Below are positions 17,235 to 24,997 of a stretch of 64,000 nucleotides of DNA, piece by piece. Positions within the stretch are counted from its first letter, which is position 1. The number at the start of each line of letters is the position of its first letter. The notes under the pieces are model-generated. The model worked only from the letters and a program-made list of their open reading frames with translations. It had not been told where the DNA came from and did not search any database. Origin of the DNA: Paraburkholderia heleia NBRC 101817 (GTDB lineage Bacteria > Pseudomonadota > Gammaproteobacteria > Burkholderiales > Burkholderiaceae); assembly GCF_000739775.1 (NCBI RefSeq), contig NZ_BBJH01000015.1:62001-126000 (forward strand). Direction: 5' to 3'. Both the position numbers and the translations under genes were made by a program.

Positions 17235-18137
17235 ATGGAACTCAAGCAACTGCGCTATTTCGTGGCGGTGGCCGAAGAGCTGCACTTCGGGCGCGCGGCG
17301 CGCCGGCTCTTCATTTCGCAACCGGCGCTGAGCTTTGACATCCGCAAGTTCGAGGAGCAGCTAGGCGTGCAACTGCTCGAGCGCACCAACAAGGCGGTCG
17401 CGCTGACCAACGCCGGCACTGTGCTGCTCGAAGAGGCGCGGCGGCTGCTGGCGCAGGCCGACGAGGTGCGGCGCATCGCGGCGCGCTCCGCGCACGGGCT
17501 GGCGGGGCGGCTGCGCATCGGGTTCGTCAATTCGATGCTTTATCGCGGGCTGCCGGAAGCGGTGCGGCGTTTCGAGGCCGATCATCCCGCCGTGGAAGTG
17601 GTGCTGCGCGAGATGAACACCGCCGAGCAGGTGCAGGCGCTCCAGCGCCTGCAGATCGATCTCGGCTTCGCGCATTGGGGGCGCTTTCCGGCCGAGGTGC
17701 AATCGGAACGGTTGTTTTCCGAGCCGTTTCTGTGTTGTCTGCCGCAAGGGCATCGGCTTGCGCGCAGGCGCCGCATCGAACTTGGCACGCTCGCGCGCGA
17801 ACCGTTCATCCTGTTCCCACGCTCGGTGTCGCCGCATTATCACGACCAGATCATCGCGACCTGCGTGGAGGCCGGATTCAGCCCGCAGATTCGCCACGAA
17901 GCGCGGCTCTGGCAAACCGTCGTGACGATGGTGGAGTTCGGCATGGGCGTCGCGCTCGTGCCCGCCGCGCTCGGGGCTACGGGCGGCGGGCGCGTGGTCT
18001 TTCGCCAGTTGGCTAGCAATCCTTATGAATCGCAGGTGCTAAGGCTCTTGCGTAGTGGCGAGGCGAACGCACTGGCGCAGGGGTTTGCGGGCTATCTTGG
18101 GGGCGAAAGGAAAACAGGGGGGACGCCACGCCCGTGA
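17235..18137 (+). CDS. LysR-family transcriptional regulator
   Basis: The 300-residue protein starts at ATG 17235, just after AAGGAG. The N-terminal 60 residues are a canonical LysR helix-turn-helix (RYFVAVAEELHFGRAARRL, then LLERTNKAVALTNAG); residues about 90-295 form the effector domain. The N-terminus is close to the BenM/CatM/TfdR style. It is divergent from the acyl-CoA dehydrogenase operon and has a perfect-looking LysR palindrome in the shared gap, so that operon is the likely target. The catabolic cluster on its 3' side is separated by 170 bases and its own promoter. Confidence 0.92.
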   Translation: MELKQLRYFVAVAEELHFGRAARRLFISQPALSFDIRKFEEQLGVQLLERTNKAVALTNAGTVLLEEARRLLAQADEVRRIAARSAHGLAGRLRIGFVNSMLYRGLPEAVRRFEADHPAVEVVLREMNTAEQVQALQRLQIDLGFAHWGRFPAEVQSERLFSEPFLCCLPQGHRLARRRRIELGTLAREPFILFPRSVSPHYHDQIIATCVEAGFSPQIRHEARLWQTVVTMVEFGMGVALVPAALGATGGGRVVFRQLASNPYESQVLRLLRSGEANALAQGFAGYLGGERKTGGTPRP

Positions 18138-18198
18138 GTGGCACCAAAAACGGGTCCAGTGAACGGCGCCCTCACCGGCATCTCTGTAAATAGTCTGC

Positions 18199-18233
18199 TT
18201 GACGGATTGTATGACAGGAATATAATCCGTCAA
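18199..18233 (+). promoter_or_regulatory. Sigma-70 promoter embedded in a long perfect inverted repeat
   Basis: TTGACG (18199-18204) and TATAAT (18221-18226) are separated by 16 bases, an excellent sigma-70 promoter reading toward the MFS gene at 18308. The same bases carry a perfect 10-bp inverted repeat, TTGACGGATT (18199-18208) and AATCCGTCAA (18224-18233), separated by 15 bases. Between the arms lies TTGTATGACAG (18207-18217), similar to the GntR-type motif found twice more in the cluster. Repressor binding here would occlude RNA polymerase. This is the probable head promoter of the 13-kb catabolic cluster. Confidence 0.75.
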
Positions 18234-18307
18234 CAAGCGGACGGTCTGCCGTCTGGAGAAGGCGGCCGCGAGCCGGCCAGAAAAGCCAACCTTACGGAGA
18301 CAGCACC

Positions 18308-19714
18308 ATGCAGACGGATGCCAGCATTGGAGGGCGCCTCGACAAACTTCCCTTGTCGGGCTTCCATTGGCGCCTGCTGGGGCTGATCGCGGCCGGCATG
18401 TACTTCGATTCGTTCGACATCTACATTGCCGGCGCGGTGCTTGCAGCAATGGTTCACAGCGGCGAGTCCACGCTGGGTCAGAACGCGACGTTCGTCTCCG
18501 TCACCTTCATCGGCATGATGACGGGCGCGTGGCTCTCCGGCGTACTCGGCGACCGCTTCGGACGCCGCTTCTGCTATCAGTTCAACCTCGGCATCTACGG
18601 CTTCGCATCGATTGCCGCGGCGCTCGCGCCGTCGATCGACTGGCTGATCTTTTTCCGTCTCGTGATGGGGATCGGCATGGGCGCGGAAATCGTCGTCGGA
18701 TACGGCACGCTCAGCGAATTCATTCCTGCTGGCTGGCGCGGCCGCTTTGGCACGATCCTCAATCTCATCATCAACACGTCGCTGTTCCTCTCGACCTTCC
18801 TCGGCTGGCTGATCGTCCCGCAGTACGGCTGGCGCTGGATGTTCGCGATCGCGGGATGCGGCGCGCTGTTCGTCTGGTTCCTGCGCAAGTCGATGCCGGA
18901 ATCGCCGCGCTGGCTCGCCTCGCGCGGACGCGCCGGCGAAGCGCGGCAAATCGTCGAGCGCATCGAGGCCGCGTGCGGCAGCCCCGTGGACCGCACAGCG
19001 AGCGCCACGGCGTCCCTCGCGCGCGAGTTCCATGCGCGCGATGCCGACGATTCGGGCCGGCTCGGCGATCTGTTCTCGCGCCGGCTGCTCACGCGCACGA
19101 TCACGGCCATCACGGTTCTCGTCGCGCTCTTCACCGTCAACTACGCTTTCGTCAGCTGGATACCGACGTTCCTCGTGAAGCAGGGACACAGCGTATCGAA
19201 CTCGCTCGGCATCACGGCGCTGATGTTCGCGGGCGGTCCCGTGGGTTCGCTGATCGCATTCGTCCTCGCCGAGCGCGTTGGCCGGAAGTGGGGCATTGTC
19301 CTGTTTTCACTCATCTGTGCGGGCTTCGGCGCCGCCTATCCGTTCGCGCAGTCGGCGGTGGCGATCACGGCGCTGGGCTTTGCGATCACGGCCGGCATTT
19401 ACGTGCTGTCGTCGTTCAGCGTTGCCACGTATGTGCCGGAGTTGTTCCCGACGGAACTGCGGCTGCGCGGCTCGGGGCTGGCCAACACGGCGGGCCGGGC
19501 GGTCAGCATTGTCGTGCCGTATGCGGTGGCGGGCGCATTCATGCGCTTCGGCATAGCGGGCGTGCTGACGCTGATCGTCGGCACGCTGCTGATACAGGCG
19601 CTGATCGTAGGCGTGCTCGGGGTGGAAACGAAACAACGCTCGCTCGAAGCGATTGCCGCCGACGCCGCGGGCGCACCAGCGCTGGAAGGCGGCGCAAGGA
19701 CCGCGGCGGAGTGA
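18308..19714 (+). CDS. MFS transporter, sugar/aromatic-acid:H+ symporter type
   Basis: The 468-residue, 12-helix carrier starts at ATG 18308 after GGAG. The first helix contains FDSFDIYIAGAVL, and GVLGDRFGRRF is the MFS loop signature; PESPRWLASRGR after helix 6 is typical of the sugar-porter and AAHS groups. It likely imports the acidic substrate of the cluster with protons. It is the first gene behind the strong promoter and inverted repeat at 18199-18233, and the metallo-hydrolase gene begins 53 bases after its stop. The exact substrate is unknown. Confidence 0.88.
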   Translation: MQTDASIGGRLDKLPLSGFHWRLLGLIAAGMYFDSFDIYIAGAVLAAMVHSGESTLGQNATFVSVTFIGMMTGAWLSGVLGDRFGRRFCYQFNLGIYGFASIAAALAPSIDWLIFFRLVMGIGMGAEIVVGYGTLSEFIPAGWRGRFGTILNLIINTSLFLSTFLGWLIVPQYGWRWMFAIAGCGALFVWFLRKSMPESPRWLASRGRAGEARQIVERIEAACGSPVDRTASATASLAREFHARDADDSGRLGDLFSRRLLTRTITAITVLVALFTVNYAFVSWIPTFLVKQGHSVSNSLGITALMFAGGPVGSLIAFVLAERVGRKWGIVLFSLICAGFGAAYPFAQSAVAITALGFAITAGIYVLSSFSVATYVPELFPTELRLRGSGLANTAGRAVSIVVPYAVAGAFMRFGIAGVLTLIVGTLLIQALIVGVLGVETKQRSLEAIAADAAGAPALEGGARTAAE

Positions 19715-19767
19715 AGGGCGCCGCACGGATTTCCAAACGGATTACCAGACAAAAGGACACTTGAGAC

Positions 19768-20568
19768 ATGTCATCGCCCGCTGAGAACTACCGGATCTAC
19801 GCAGTCAAGTATGCGCATTTCGAGCGCCGCTCAGGCGACAACTTTATCGGCGGCGACTCCCACGACGTGCCGATGCCGCTCGATTACTTCGTCTGGGCCG
19901 TGGTGGGCCCCACGCGCACGTTCATCGTCGATACGGGCTTCGACCAGGCGATGGCCGACAAGCGCGGCCGCACGATCACGAACACGGTCGAGCACGGGCT
20001 CAAGCAGATCGGCATTCGCGCCGGCGACGTCGAAGACGTCATCATCACGCACATGCACTACGACCACGCGGGCAATCATGCGCTGTTCCCGCGCGCGCGT
20101 TATCACCTCCAGGACCGGGAGATGGCCTATTGCACGGGCCGCTGCATGTGTCATCACGCACTGAGCCACCCGTTCGAACCCGAGGACGTGAAGTCGATGG
20201 TCGGCCGCCTGTTCGAAGGGCGCGTGCAGTTCCATGACGGCGCCTCGGAGATCGCGCCGGGATTGAGCGTGCACTGGGTCGGCGGACATACGAACGGCCT
20301 GCAGATCGTGCGCGTGCATACGCAGCGCGGCTGGGTCGTGCTGGCGTCGGACGCTTCGCACTTCTATGCGAACATGCAGGAGCATCGGCCGTTCCCCATC
20401 GTCTACAACGTCGGCGACATGATCGAAGGCTACGAAGCCGCCCACCGGCTGGCGAGCTCGCCGAACCATGTGATTCCCGGCCACGATCCCGCCGTGCTGA
20501 CGCGCTATCCGTCGCATGACCGCGCGACGGAGGGCTGGATCGTGCGGCTCGATGCAGAAGCGCGCTGA
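19768..20568 (+). CDS. Metallo-beta-lactamase-fold hydrolase, N-acyl-homoserine-lactonase-like
   Basis: The 266-residue protein has a complete two-metal site: His95, His97, Asp99 and His100 in THMHYDHAGN, then His174 in VGGHTNG, Asp195 in LASDASH and His239 in IPGHD. The spacing and the FIVDTGF strand match the AttM/AiiB-like lactonase family, which opens lactone rings. No signal peptide is present, so it acts in the cytoplasm. Inside a catabolic operon its natural substrate is more likely a lactone intermediate of the pathway than a quorum-sensing signal, but that is inference. An SDR gene starts 13 bases after the stop. Confidence 0.85.
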   Translation: MSSPAENYRIYAVKYAHFERRSGDNFIGGDSHDVPMPLDYFVWAVVGPTRTFIVDTGFDQAMADKRGRTITNTVEHGLKQIGIRAGDVEDVIITHMHYDHAGNHALFPRARYHLQDREMAYCTGRCMCHHALSHPFEPEDVKSMVGRLFEGRVQFHDGASEIAPGLSVHWVGGHTNGLQIVRVHTQRGWVVLASDASHFYANMQEHRPFPIVYNVGDMIEGYEAAHRLASSPNHVIPGHDPAVLTRYPSHDRATEGWIVRLDAEAR

Positions 20569-20581
20569 GCGGGGCGGCGAG

Positions 20582-21367
20582 ATGATCCTGAAAGGCAAGA
20601 GCGCGCTCGTCACGGGTTCGTCGAACGGCCTCGGTCTCGCGATGGCGCGGGCGCTGGCGGGCGCGGGATGCGACATCGTATTGCATGGGCTGGAAACGCC
20701 GGGGCAGATGATGCGCACGACCGACGAGCTGGAAGACGCGTTCGACGTGAACGTCGCCTATGTGCAAGCCGATCTCGCGACGCCAGCCGGCGTCGATGCG
20801 CTGATCGGCGCGGCGCAGGAACGGGTGCGCTCGCTCGACGTGCTGGTCAACAATGCCGTCGTCCGGCATTTCGCGGCCGTAGACGCATTTCCGCTCGATC
20901 ACTGGAACCATGCGCTCGCCGTCAACCTCACGGCCGCGTTTCGCGCGATCCAGCGGGTGCTGCCCGGCATGCGCGAACGCGGTTGGGGCCGCATCTTCAA
21001 CATGACGTCGGTGTACGGCGCGCGCGCCGTCGCCAATCGCGTCGATTACGTGACGACCAAGACGGCGCTGCTCGGACTCACGCGCTCGGTGGCGATCGAA
21101 ACCCTGAGCCAGGGCATCACGTGCAACGCGATCTGTCCGGGCTCGGTGCTCACGCCGAACATCGACGGCCGTATCCACGCATTGATGGACGAGCGCGGCC
21201 TGAACCGCAGCGATGCGCTGCGCGAATTCCTCAAAGGCAAGCAGCCGACCGGCGAACTCGTCGAGGCGGCGCACGTGGGCGAGATGGTCGTGTTTCTGTG
21301 CGGGCCGGCGGCCAGCCAGATCACGGGCGCGATGATGCCGATCGAAGGAGGCTGGCTTGCAGGCTGA
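20582..21367 (+). CDS. Short-chain dehydrogenase/reductase, 3-hydroxybutyrate-dehydrogenase-like
   Basis: The 261-residue protein has the NAD(P) loop TGSSNGLG (11-18), LVNNA (88-92), and the catalytic Ser143, Tyr156 and Lys160 (the YxxxK pair). The C-terminus ends in the typical MMPIEGGWLAG. It resembles D-3-hydroxybutyrate dehydrogenases and would oxidise a hydroxy acid or reduce a keto acid in the cytoplasm. The ATG at 20582 gives the normal N-terminus; an ATG 30 bases upstream is in frame but would overlap the previous stop. Its last 11 bases overlap the TTG start of the MmgE/PrpD gene. Confidence 0.88.
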   Translation: MILKGKSALVTGSSNGLGLAMARALAGAGCDIVLHGLETPGQMMRTTDELEDAFDVNVAYVQADLATPAGVDALIGAAQERVRSLDVLVNNAVVRHFAAVDAFPLDHWNHALAVNLTAAFRAIQRVLPGMRERGWGRIFNMTSVYGARAVANRVDYVTTKTALLGLTRSVAIETLSQGITCNAICPGSVLTPNIDGRIHALMDERGLNRSDALREFLKGKQPTGELVEAAHVGEMVVFLCGPAASQITGAMMPIEGGWLAG

Positions 21368-22742
21368 TCCCATCGATGCACGCGCGCTGCAAAACGGCGC
21401 ACTGACCCGCGCGCTCGCGCGCTTCGTGGCCGGCACGCAGTGGCGCGACGTGCCCGCCGCCGTGAGCCGCGAAGCGAAACGCTCGCTCGTCAATTACTTC
21501 GCCGTCGCGCTGGCAGGCTCGCACGATCCGACGCTCGACAAGGCCGTGTCCGTCTATGGCCGCTTTCGCGCCGGCAACGACGCGACGCTCGTCGGCCGCA
21601 GCGAACGCACCGATATGCTGAACGCGGCCGCGCTCAACGCGATGAGCGCGAACGTCTACGACTTCGACGACACGCATATCCCGACCATTCTCCATCCCAC
21701 GGCGCCCGTTGCCGCCGCGCTGTTCGCGCTCGCCGAGTCGCATGCGATGAGCGGCGAGGCGTTGCTGCTCGCATTCGTGACCGGCGTGGAAGTGGAATGC
21801 CGCATTGCTGACGCGGTGTCGCCCGAGCACTATCAGCGCGGCTGGCACATCACCTCGACGTGCGGCGTGTTCGGCGCCGCGGCCGCCGCCGCGAAGGCGC
21901 GCGGACTCGACGAAGACGCCATCGTGTGGGCGCTCGGCAATGCGTCCGCCCAGACGGGCGGTCTCGTCGAAACGCTCGGCACGATGTCGAAGAGCATCGG
22001 CGTCGGCAACGCGGCGCGCAACGGGCTGCTGTCGGCGCTGCTCGCCGAAGACGGCTTTTCCGGCCCCGTCGCGCCGCTAGAAGGCGAACGCGGCTTTCTG
22101 CGCGTGACGGCCTCGAAGCCGCACTGGCATGCGCTCACGCAAGGCCTTGGACGCGAGTGGGCGCTGCTGAAGAACACCTACAAGCCGTATCCGTGCGGCG
22201 TGGTGCTCAATCCGGTGATCGACGCGTGCCTCGAACTGCGTCGCGGCGCGCGCTGGTCCATCGACGATATCGAAGAGATCGAGCTCACGGGGCATCCGCT
22301 GCTGCGCGAGCGCACCGACCGGCCGGGCGTACGCACGGGCCGCGAATCGCAGGTCAGCGCGCAGCATGCCGTGGCCGTGGCGCTGTCGCGCGCCAAGGCG
22401 GGACTCGAAGAGTTCACCGATGCCGCCGTCGCCGATGCGTCGCTGTGCGCATTGGCGAGACGGCTGCGCTTCGTCGATAACGCTGCGTGGCCCGTGGAAT
22501 CGGCGCAAGTGACGATCGTGCTGCGCTCGGGCGAGCGCCTGTCGCATCGCGTGCAGGCGGCGCGCGGCAGTCTCGCCGCGCCGCTCGCCAACGTCGAGCT
22601 GGCGGACAAGCTGCATCGGCTCGCGGCTTATGGTGGCTCGGGCATCGATGCGCAGCCGCTCGCCGACGCGCTATGGAAATTCGACGCCGAGCCCGATGCG
22701 GCCGCCGTGGTGCGTCTCACGCGCGCCCGTGGCTCGGAATAA
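21357..22742 (+). CDS. MmgE/PrpD family protein
   Basis: The 461-residue protein starts at TTG 21357, preceded by AAGGAGG at five bases, inside the end of the SDR gene, so the two are coupled. It carries the family core: NYFAVALAGSHDP, the FDDTH motif and KPYPCGVVLNP. Known members are 2-methylcitrate dehydratase, cis-aconitate decarboxylase and iminodisuccinate epimerase, so the chemistry is probably dehydration, decarboxylation or isomerisation of a branched polycarboxylic or hydroxy acid. The prp cluster at 41-46 kb uses AcnD/PrpF instead of PrpD, so this copy is unlikely to be a housekeeping methylcitrate enzyme. Confidence 0.85.
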   Translation: MQADPIDARALQNGALTRALARFVAGTQWRDVPAAVSREAKRSLVNYFAVALAGSHDPTLDKAVSVYGRFRAGNDATLVGRSERTDMLNAAALNAMSANVYDFDDTHIPTILHPTAPVAAALFALAESHAMSGEALLLAFVTGVEVECRIADAVSPEHYQRGWHITSTCGVFGAAAAAAKARGLDEDAIVWALGNASAQTGGLVETLGTMSKSIGVGNAARNGLLSALLAEDGFSGPVAPLEGERGFLRVTASKPHWHALTQGLGREWALLKNTYKPYPCGVVLNPVIDACLELRRGARWSIDDIEEIELTGHPLLRERTDRPGVRTGRESQVSAQHAVAVALSRAKAGLEEFTDAAVADASLCALARRLRFVDNAAWPVESAQVTIVLRSGERLSHRVQAARGSLAAPLANVELADKLHRLAAYGGSGIDAQPLADALWKFDAEPDAAAVVRLTRARGSE

Positions 22743-22773
22743 CGCAGAGACGCTTTCATTTACGAGGATTGTC

Positions 22774-23697
22774 ATGTCGAGTAGTCAAGCATCCAGTCAA
22801 CAGAGCGGTCGCCGGCTCGGTTTCATCGGCGTCGGCACGATGGGGCGGCCGATGGCGCGGCGGCTCATCGAAGCGGGCTACAGCCTCATCGTGTACGACC
22901 GCGATCAGGCGGCCGTCGCGGAACTGAAGGCGATGGGCGCGCAGGCGGCGGCATCGGTGCGGGAAGTGGCCGACAGCGCGCACACCGTGTTCACGAGCTT
23001 GCCCACGCCCGCGATCTTCAAGCAGGTCGCGCTAGGCGACGGCGGACTCATCGAAGGCAGCGCGATCAAGATCCTTGTGGATCTGTCCACGGTCGGCTCG
23101 CGCATCGAAAAGGAAGTTGCCGAAGGGCTGCTGGCAAACGGCATCGAAACCGTCGACGCTCCGGTGAGCGGCGGCGCGGCGGGCGCAGCGAAGGGCACGC
23201 TCGCGATCATGGCGGCGGGCAATCCCGCCGCGCTCGACGCTGTGCGCGGCCTGTTCGACGTGCTGGGCAAAGTCTTCGTCGTGGGCGACAAGGCCGGGCA
23301 AGGGCAGTTGCTCAAGCTGCTGAACAACATGCTGTCGTCTACGGCGTTCGCGATCACGTCCGAAGCGTTCGTCGCGGGCATGCGCGGCGGGCTGGATCCG
23401 GACGTCATGATGTCGGTGATCAATGCGGGCAGCGGCAAGAACGGCGCGACGCTCGACAAGTTTCCGAAGCACGTGCTGCCGCGTACGTTCGATTTCGGCT
23501 TTCCCGTCGGCAGCGTCTGCAAGGACATCGGTCTTGCCGTCGACGAATGCCAGGCGCTCGGCGTGCCGATGTGGGTGGGCAGCGTCGCGCGCCAGGTCTG
23601 GAATTACGCCGCGATGCAGGACGGCAGCGCGCGCGACATGACGGAACTCGTCAAGTACGTCGAGCGCTGGTCGTCCGTCGAAGGGCTTGCGGACTGA
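22774..23697 (+). CDS. 3-hydroxyisobutyrate-dehydrogenase-type oxidoreductase (first of three)
   Basis: The 307-residue beta-hydroxyacid dehydrogenase starts at ATG 22774 after GAGG. The nucleotide loop GVGTMG is at 19-24, the substrate motif DAPVSGG at 128-134, and the catalytic Lys181 with Asn185 in LLKLLNNML. The family oxidises or reduces 3-hydroxy acids such as 3-hydroxyisobutyrate, tartronate semialdehyde or sulfolactaldehyde-type compounds with NAD(P). It has about ten extra N-terminal residues. It is 31 bases after the MmgE/PrpD gene. Two further copies in this cluster differ enough in sequence to suggest different substrates. Confidence 0.88.
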   Translation: MSSSQASSQQSGRRLGFIGVGTMGRPMARRLIEAGYSLIVYDRDQAAVAELKAMGAQAAASVREVADSAHTVFTSLPTPAIFKQVALGDGGLIEGSAIKILVDLSTVGSRIEKEVAEGLLANGIETVDAPVSGGAAGAAKGTLAIMAAGNPAALDAVRGLFDVLGKVFVVGDKAGQGQLLKLLNNMLSSTAFAITSEAFVAGMRGGLDPDVMMSVINAGSGKNGATLDKFPKHVLPRTFDFGFPVGSVCKDIGLAVDECQALGVPMWVGSVARQVWNYAAMQDGSARDMTELVKYVERWSSVEGLAD

Positions 23698-23748
23698 GCC
23701 GCCTTTGTTGCGACACTGCGAGCCAGAAACACAACTACGGAGAATCAC

Positions 23749-24075
23749 ATGATCGTTGAAATGCGCATTTATCACTGCGCGCCGACCCGCCTGCCGGCTT
23801 TGCTCGACCGTTTCACGTCCACCACGCTGGGCTTTTTCGAAAAGTACGGCATCGAGCAGATCGGCTTCTGGACCACGCTGATCGGGCCCAGCAACCATGC
23901 GCTGACTTACATGCTGAAATGGGAAAGCCTCGCTGAGCGCGAGCAGAAGTGGAACGCGTTTCAGGCCGACGCCGAGTGGATCGCGAAGCGCGCCGCGACG
24001 GAAGCAGAGAGGCCGATCGTCGAGCGCATCGAGAATCACTTCCTGACACCGACCGCGTTTTCCGCGCTGCGCTAG
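23749..24075 (+). CDS. NIPSNAP family small protein
   Basis: The 108-residue protein starts MIVEMRIYHCAPTRL and continues with FFEKYGIEQIGFWTTLIGPSN and LTYMLKWESLAERE, the pattern of bacterial NIPSNAP proteins, a dimeric alpha-beta barrel (ferredoxin-like) fold. Its ATG follows an ACGGAGA site. Bacterial members often sit in degradation operons, where a role in binding or converting a reactive intermediate is suspected but not established. It lies between two beta-hydroxyacid dehydrogenase genes (51 bases after the first, 12 before the second), so it belongs to the same transcript. Confidence 0.82.
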   Translation: MIVEMRIYHCAPTRLPALLDRFTSTTLGFFEKYGIEQIGFWTTLIGPSNHALTYMLKWESLAEREQKWNAFQADAEWIAKRAATEAERPIVERIENHFLTPTAFSALR

Positions 24076-24087
24076 GAGAGGAATGTC

Positions 24088-24975
24088 ATGACGCAACCTC
24101 AGCGAATCGGTTTCATCGGGCTCGGCATGATGGGCGCGCCGATGGTGCAGTGCCTCGTCAACGCCGGCTTCGGCCTCTTCATCGACGACGCCGACGCCGC
24201 GCGCGCCGACGCGCTCGCTGCGCAAACGGGCGCACAGCGTCTGGGCAAGGACAATGCTGCGTCGCTCGACGCGTTGATCACGATGCTGCCGAATTCGGCC
24301 ATCGTCGAAAGCGTGCTGCTCGGCGACGGCGCGGATGGCTGGGCGAGCCTGCTCACGAAGGGTGCCGCCGTGATCGACATGAGCTCGTCGGAGCCCGAAC
24401 GCTCGCGCAAGCTCGGTTCGGTGCTCGAAGAGCGCGGTCTCGCGTATCTCGATGCGCCCGTGTCGGGCGGGGTGAAGAAAGCGAAGGAGGGCACGCTGGC
24501 GATTCTGGTCGGCGGCAACGCGGACGAGCTCGCCCGATGCAAGCCCGTGCTCGAGGCGATGGGCAAGAGCATTCTGCATATCGGCGGCGCGGGCGCGGGA
24601 CATGCGGCCAAGGCGCTGAACAACTATGTGTCGGCGGCGGGTCTGGCCGCCACGGTCGAGGCGCTGCACGTCGCGCAACGCTTCGGCATCGAGCCGGACG
24701 TGATGACGGACGTGCTGAACGCATCGTCGGGACGCAGCAACACCTCGGAAAACAAGGTGAAGCCGTTCATGCTGAGCGGCACGTTCGCCTCCGGCTTCGC
24801 GTTGCAGTTGATGAACAAGGATCTGAAGATCGCCCGCGCGCTCGCGCAGTCGGTCGGCTATCCCATGACGCTCGGCATGACCTGCACGGCAATGTGGGAC
24901 GAAGCCGCGCAACGTTCGACGCCCGCGACCGACCACACCGAAATGTACCGCCTGCTCGATGGCGACGCGTCCTGA
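24088..24975 (+). CDS. 3-hydroxyisobutyrate-dehydrogenase-type oxidoreductase (second of three)
   Basis: The 295-residue protein has the dinucleotide loop GLGMMG (11-16), the substrate motif DAPVSGG (122-128), and catalytic Lys175 in HAAKALNNY. It is most like classical 3-hydroxyisobutyrate or tartronate-semialdehyde-reductase-type enzymes. The start follows AGGAG directly. It is 22 bases ahead of the aldehyde dehydrogenase gene: a hydroxy acid oxidised to a semialdehyde by this enzyme could be handed on to that dehydrogenase, as in valine breakdown. That pairing is inference from gene order. Confidence 0.88.
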   Translation: MTQPQRIGFIGLGMMGAPMVQCLVNAGFGLFIDDADAARADALAAQTGAQRLGKDNAASLDALITMLPNSAIVESVLLGDGADGWASLLTKGAAVIDMSSSEPERSRKLGSVLEERGLAYLDAPVSGGVKKAKEGTLAILVGGNADELARCKPVLEAMGKSILHIGGAGAGHAAKALNNYVSAAGLAATVEALHVAQRFGIEPDVMTDVLNASSGRSNTSENKVKPFMLSGTFASGFALQLMNKDLKIARALAQSVGYPMTLGMTCTAMWDEAAQRSTPATDHTEMYRLLDGDAS

Positions 24976-24997
24976 TCTTTCTGCCTTGGAGCCTGCC

